Shown here in pieces: positions 5,652-6,470 of a DNA stretch of 6,470 nt. Below the pieces are notes generated by a model. The model had not been told where the DNA came from. It worked only from the letters and a program-made list of their open reading frames with translations, and did no database searches. Positions within the stretch are counted from its first letter, which is position 1. Each line of letters begins with the position of its first letter. A program made the position numbers and the translations under genes. Origin of the DNA: Flavobacteriales bacterium (GTDB taxonomy: Bacteria; Bacteroidota; Bacteroidia; Flavobacteriales; BACL11); contig PAKE01000001.1 of NCBI GenBank assembly GCA_002710495.1, forward strand, positions 1 to 6,470, given 5' to 3'.

Positions 5652-6395
5652 ATGAAGAGGTTTCGTGTGCTTATTTTATGCTTTAGTTTCTTAAATGTTT
5701 TCTCTCAAGATAAAAAAATAACAAATTTTAATAGCAAAATAATTCAATCTAACTATACTTTTCAAGTTCCTATTAACGAACTTGTAACTGATTTTGGAAC
5801 TAATTCTGCATTAGGACTTGCGTATTTAAATAACCAAAATGATTTTCTATTAGGATTAGATATAAATTTTATGTTTGGAAATAATGTAAAGAACGATAGT
5901 TTATTACAGACAATATCTACTGAAGAAGGTTGGCTAATAAATACAAGTGGAGAACTAGAAACCATTTTACACTATGAAAGAGGATGGAATTCGCATATTT
6001 TGTTTGGAAAATCTTTTCGTTATGATGAAAAACATCTCACAGGGGTCTATGTTTATGTAGGGATTGGATATTTACAACACAAAATTAGATTAGAAAACAA
6101 TAGAACAGATCTCCCTCAAATTGATAAGGATTATATAAAAGGATACGACAAATTTACTAATGGAATAAGTACAAAATTGTGTGTTGAATACATGTATTTT
6201 AGTAAAGAAAACTCTGTAAAATTTAATATTGGAATAGAATTAATAAATGCATTCACAAAGAATAGAAGACCCTATGATTTTGCTGCAATGGAAGAATATG
6301 ACAATAATCTAAGGATAGATCAACTAATTGGAATCAAATTTGGAATTATTATTCCAATAAATAGAAATAATGAACAGAAGTTTCATTACTACTAA
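5652..6395 (+). CDS. Secreted, probable outer-membrane beta-barrel protein of unknown function
   Basis: 247 residues. The N-terminus is a Sec signal peptide: basic KRFR, a hydrophobic stretch LILCFSFLNV, and a likely cut near FSQ-D (residues 17-20). There is no lipobox cysteine at the cut. The mature part alternates hydrophobic and polar residues in strand-like blocks, for example NDFLLGLDINFMFG (63-76), GVYVYVGIGYLQHKIRL (131-147), SVKFNIGIELINAF (188-201) and QLIGIKFGIIIPI (224-236). It ends in the aromatic run FHYY, as expected for a C-terminal insertion signal of outer-membrane barrels. It resembles a Bacteroidota family of hypothetical proteins that I know only as conserved; no function is known to me. 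The next gene begins at the base after its stop, so it is probably co-expressed with the apparent waaA, which points to lipopolysaccharide or outer-membrane biology. Confidence 0.8.
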   Translation: MKRFRVLILCFSFLNVFSQDKKITNFNSKIIQSNYTFQVPINELVTDFGTNSALGLAYLNNQNDFLLGLDINFMFGNNVKNDSLLQTISTEEGWLINTSGELETILHYERGWNSHILFGKSFRYDEKHLTGVYVYVGIGYLQHKIRLENNRTDLPQIDKDYIKGYDKFTNGISTKLCVEYMYFSKENSVKFNIGIELINAFTKNRRPYDFAAMEEYDNNLRIDQLIGIKFGIIIPINRNNEQKFHYY

Positions 6396-6470
6396 ATGAT
6401 TTTTTTTTACAACATATTTATTCTCCTTTATAAAATTACTTTATGGTGTTTTTCACTATTTAATAATAAA
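6396..6470 (+). CDS. waaA: Start of a probable Kdo transferase WaaA (3' end outside window)
   Basis: An ATG directly abuts the TAA of the barrel-protein gene, and the frame stays open for 25 codons to the window edge. The peptide MIFFYNIFILLYKITLWC is a hydrophobic, aromatic membrane anchor, followed by SLFNNK. This resembles the opening of Bacteroidota 3-deoxy-D-manno-octulosonic acid transferases, which start with a short membrane helix ending in a SLFN.K-like segment. WaaA adds Kdo to lipid A precursor on the inner face of the cytoplasmic membrane. Only the anchor is visible, with no catalytic residue, so the name rests on pattern resemblance and gene context. Another membrane protein is possible. 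A run of nine T (6400-6408) spans codons 2-5. Confidence 0.55.
   Translation, partial: MIFFYNIFILLYKITLWCFSLFNNK

Noticed and set aside
5762..5965. Minus-strand 67-codon open frame inside the barrel-protein gene
   Set aside because: Antisense shadow; the plus frame has a signal peptide and terminal aromatic signal and is clearly the real one.
1..6470. CRISPR array, tRNA, rRNA, riboswitch or insertion sequence
   Set aside because: No regularly spaced repeats, cloverleaf, rRNA-like sequence, known riboswitch core or transposase motif was seen on either strand.

Overview
The window is AT-rich (roughly one third G+C by eye) and densely coded. It looks like the chromosome of a Bacteroidota bacterium, most likely of the Flavobacteriales. 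Three things point there: start codons without Shine-Dalgarno sequences, several copies of the Bacteroidota -7 promoter motif TAnnTTTG (or its variant TAnnTTAG) just ahead of genes, and genes of that type (short MqnB, SSAT-like acetyltransferase, a CpsB-type PHP phosphatase after rfbB, a small outer-membrane beta-barrel before an apparent waaA). The content is mostly housekeeping. I see no CRISPR array, tRNA, rRNA, prophage or recognisable insertion sequence.

Layout. Bases 1-311 hold no intact gene. There is an open frame entering from the left edge (2-118) that may be the end, possibly frameshifted, of a gene. After it come a degenerate tandem repeat of about 50 bp and two hairpins. Bases 312-782 (+) encode a GNAT acetyltransferase resembling spermidine/spermine N1-acetyltransferase, followed by a hairpin-rich convergent terminator zone. 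Bases 2289-911 (-) are mqnB-mqnD, coupled by an ATGA overlap, two steps of the futalosine route to menaquinone. Divergent from them are folE-fabD (+, 2331-3779), the first step of pterin/folate synthesis and the malonyl-CoA:ACP transacylase of fatty-acid synthesis. The two units are separated by a 21-bp perfect palindrome that carries a -7 motif facing each way.

The right half is cell-surface related. rfbB and a CpsB/CapC/YwqE-family PHP phosphatase form a two-gene unit on the minus strand (5559-3774), whose end overlaps the end of fabD by 6 bp. Divergent from rfbB is a secreted, probable outer-membrane beta-barrel protein of unknown function (5652-6395). The next ATG directly abuts its stop codon, and the 25 codons visible before the window ends look like the membrane-anchor start of the Kdo transferase WaaA.

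The points most worth following up are the uncharacterised barrel protein coupled to the apparent waaA, the symmetric divergent promoter that would make mqnB leaderless, and the possible gene remnant with repeats at the left edge. I did not find a convincing novel multi-gene system.
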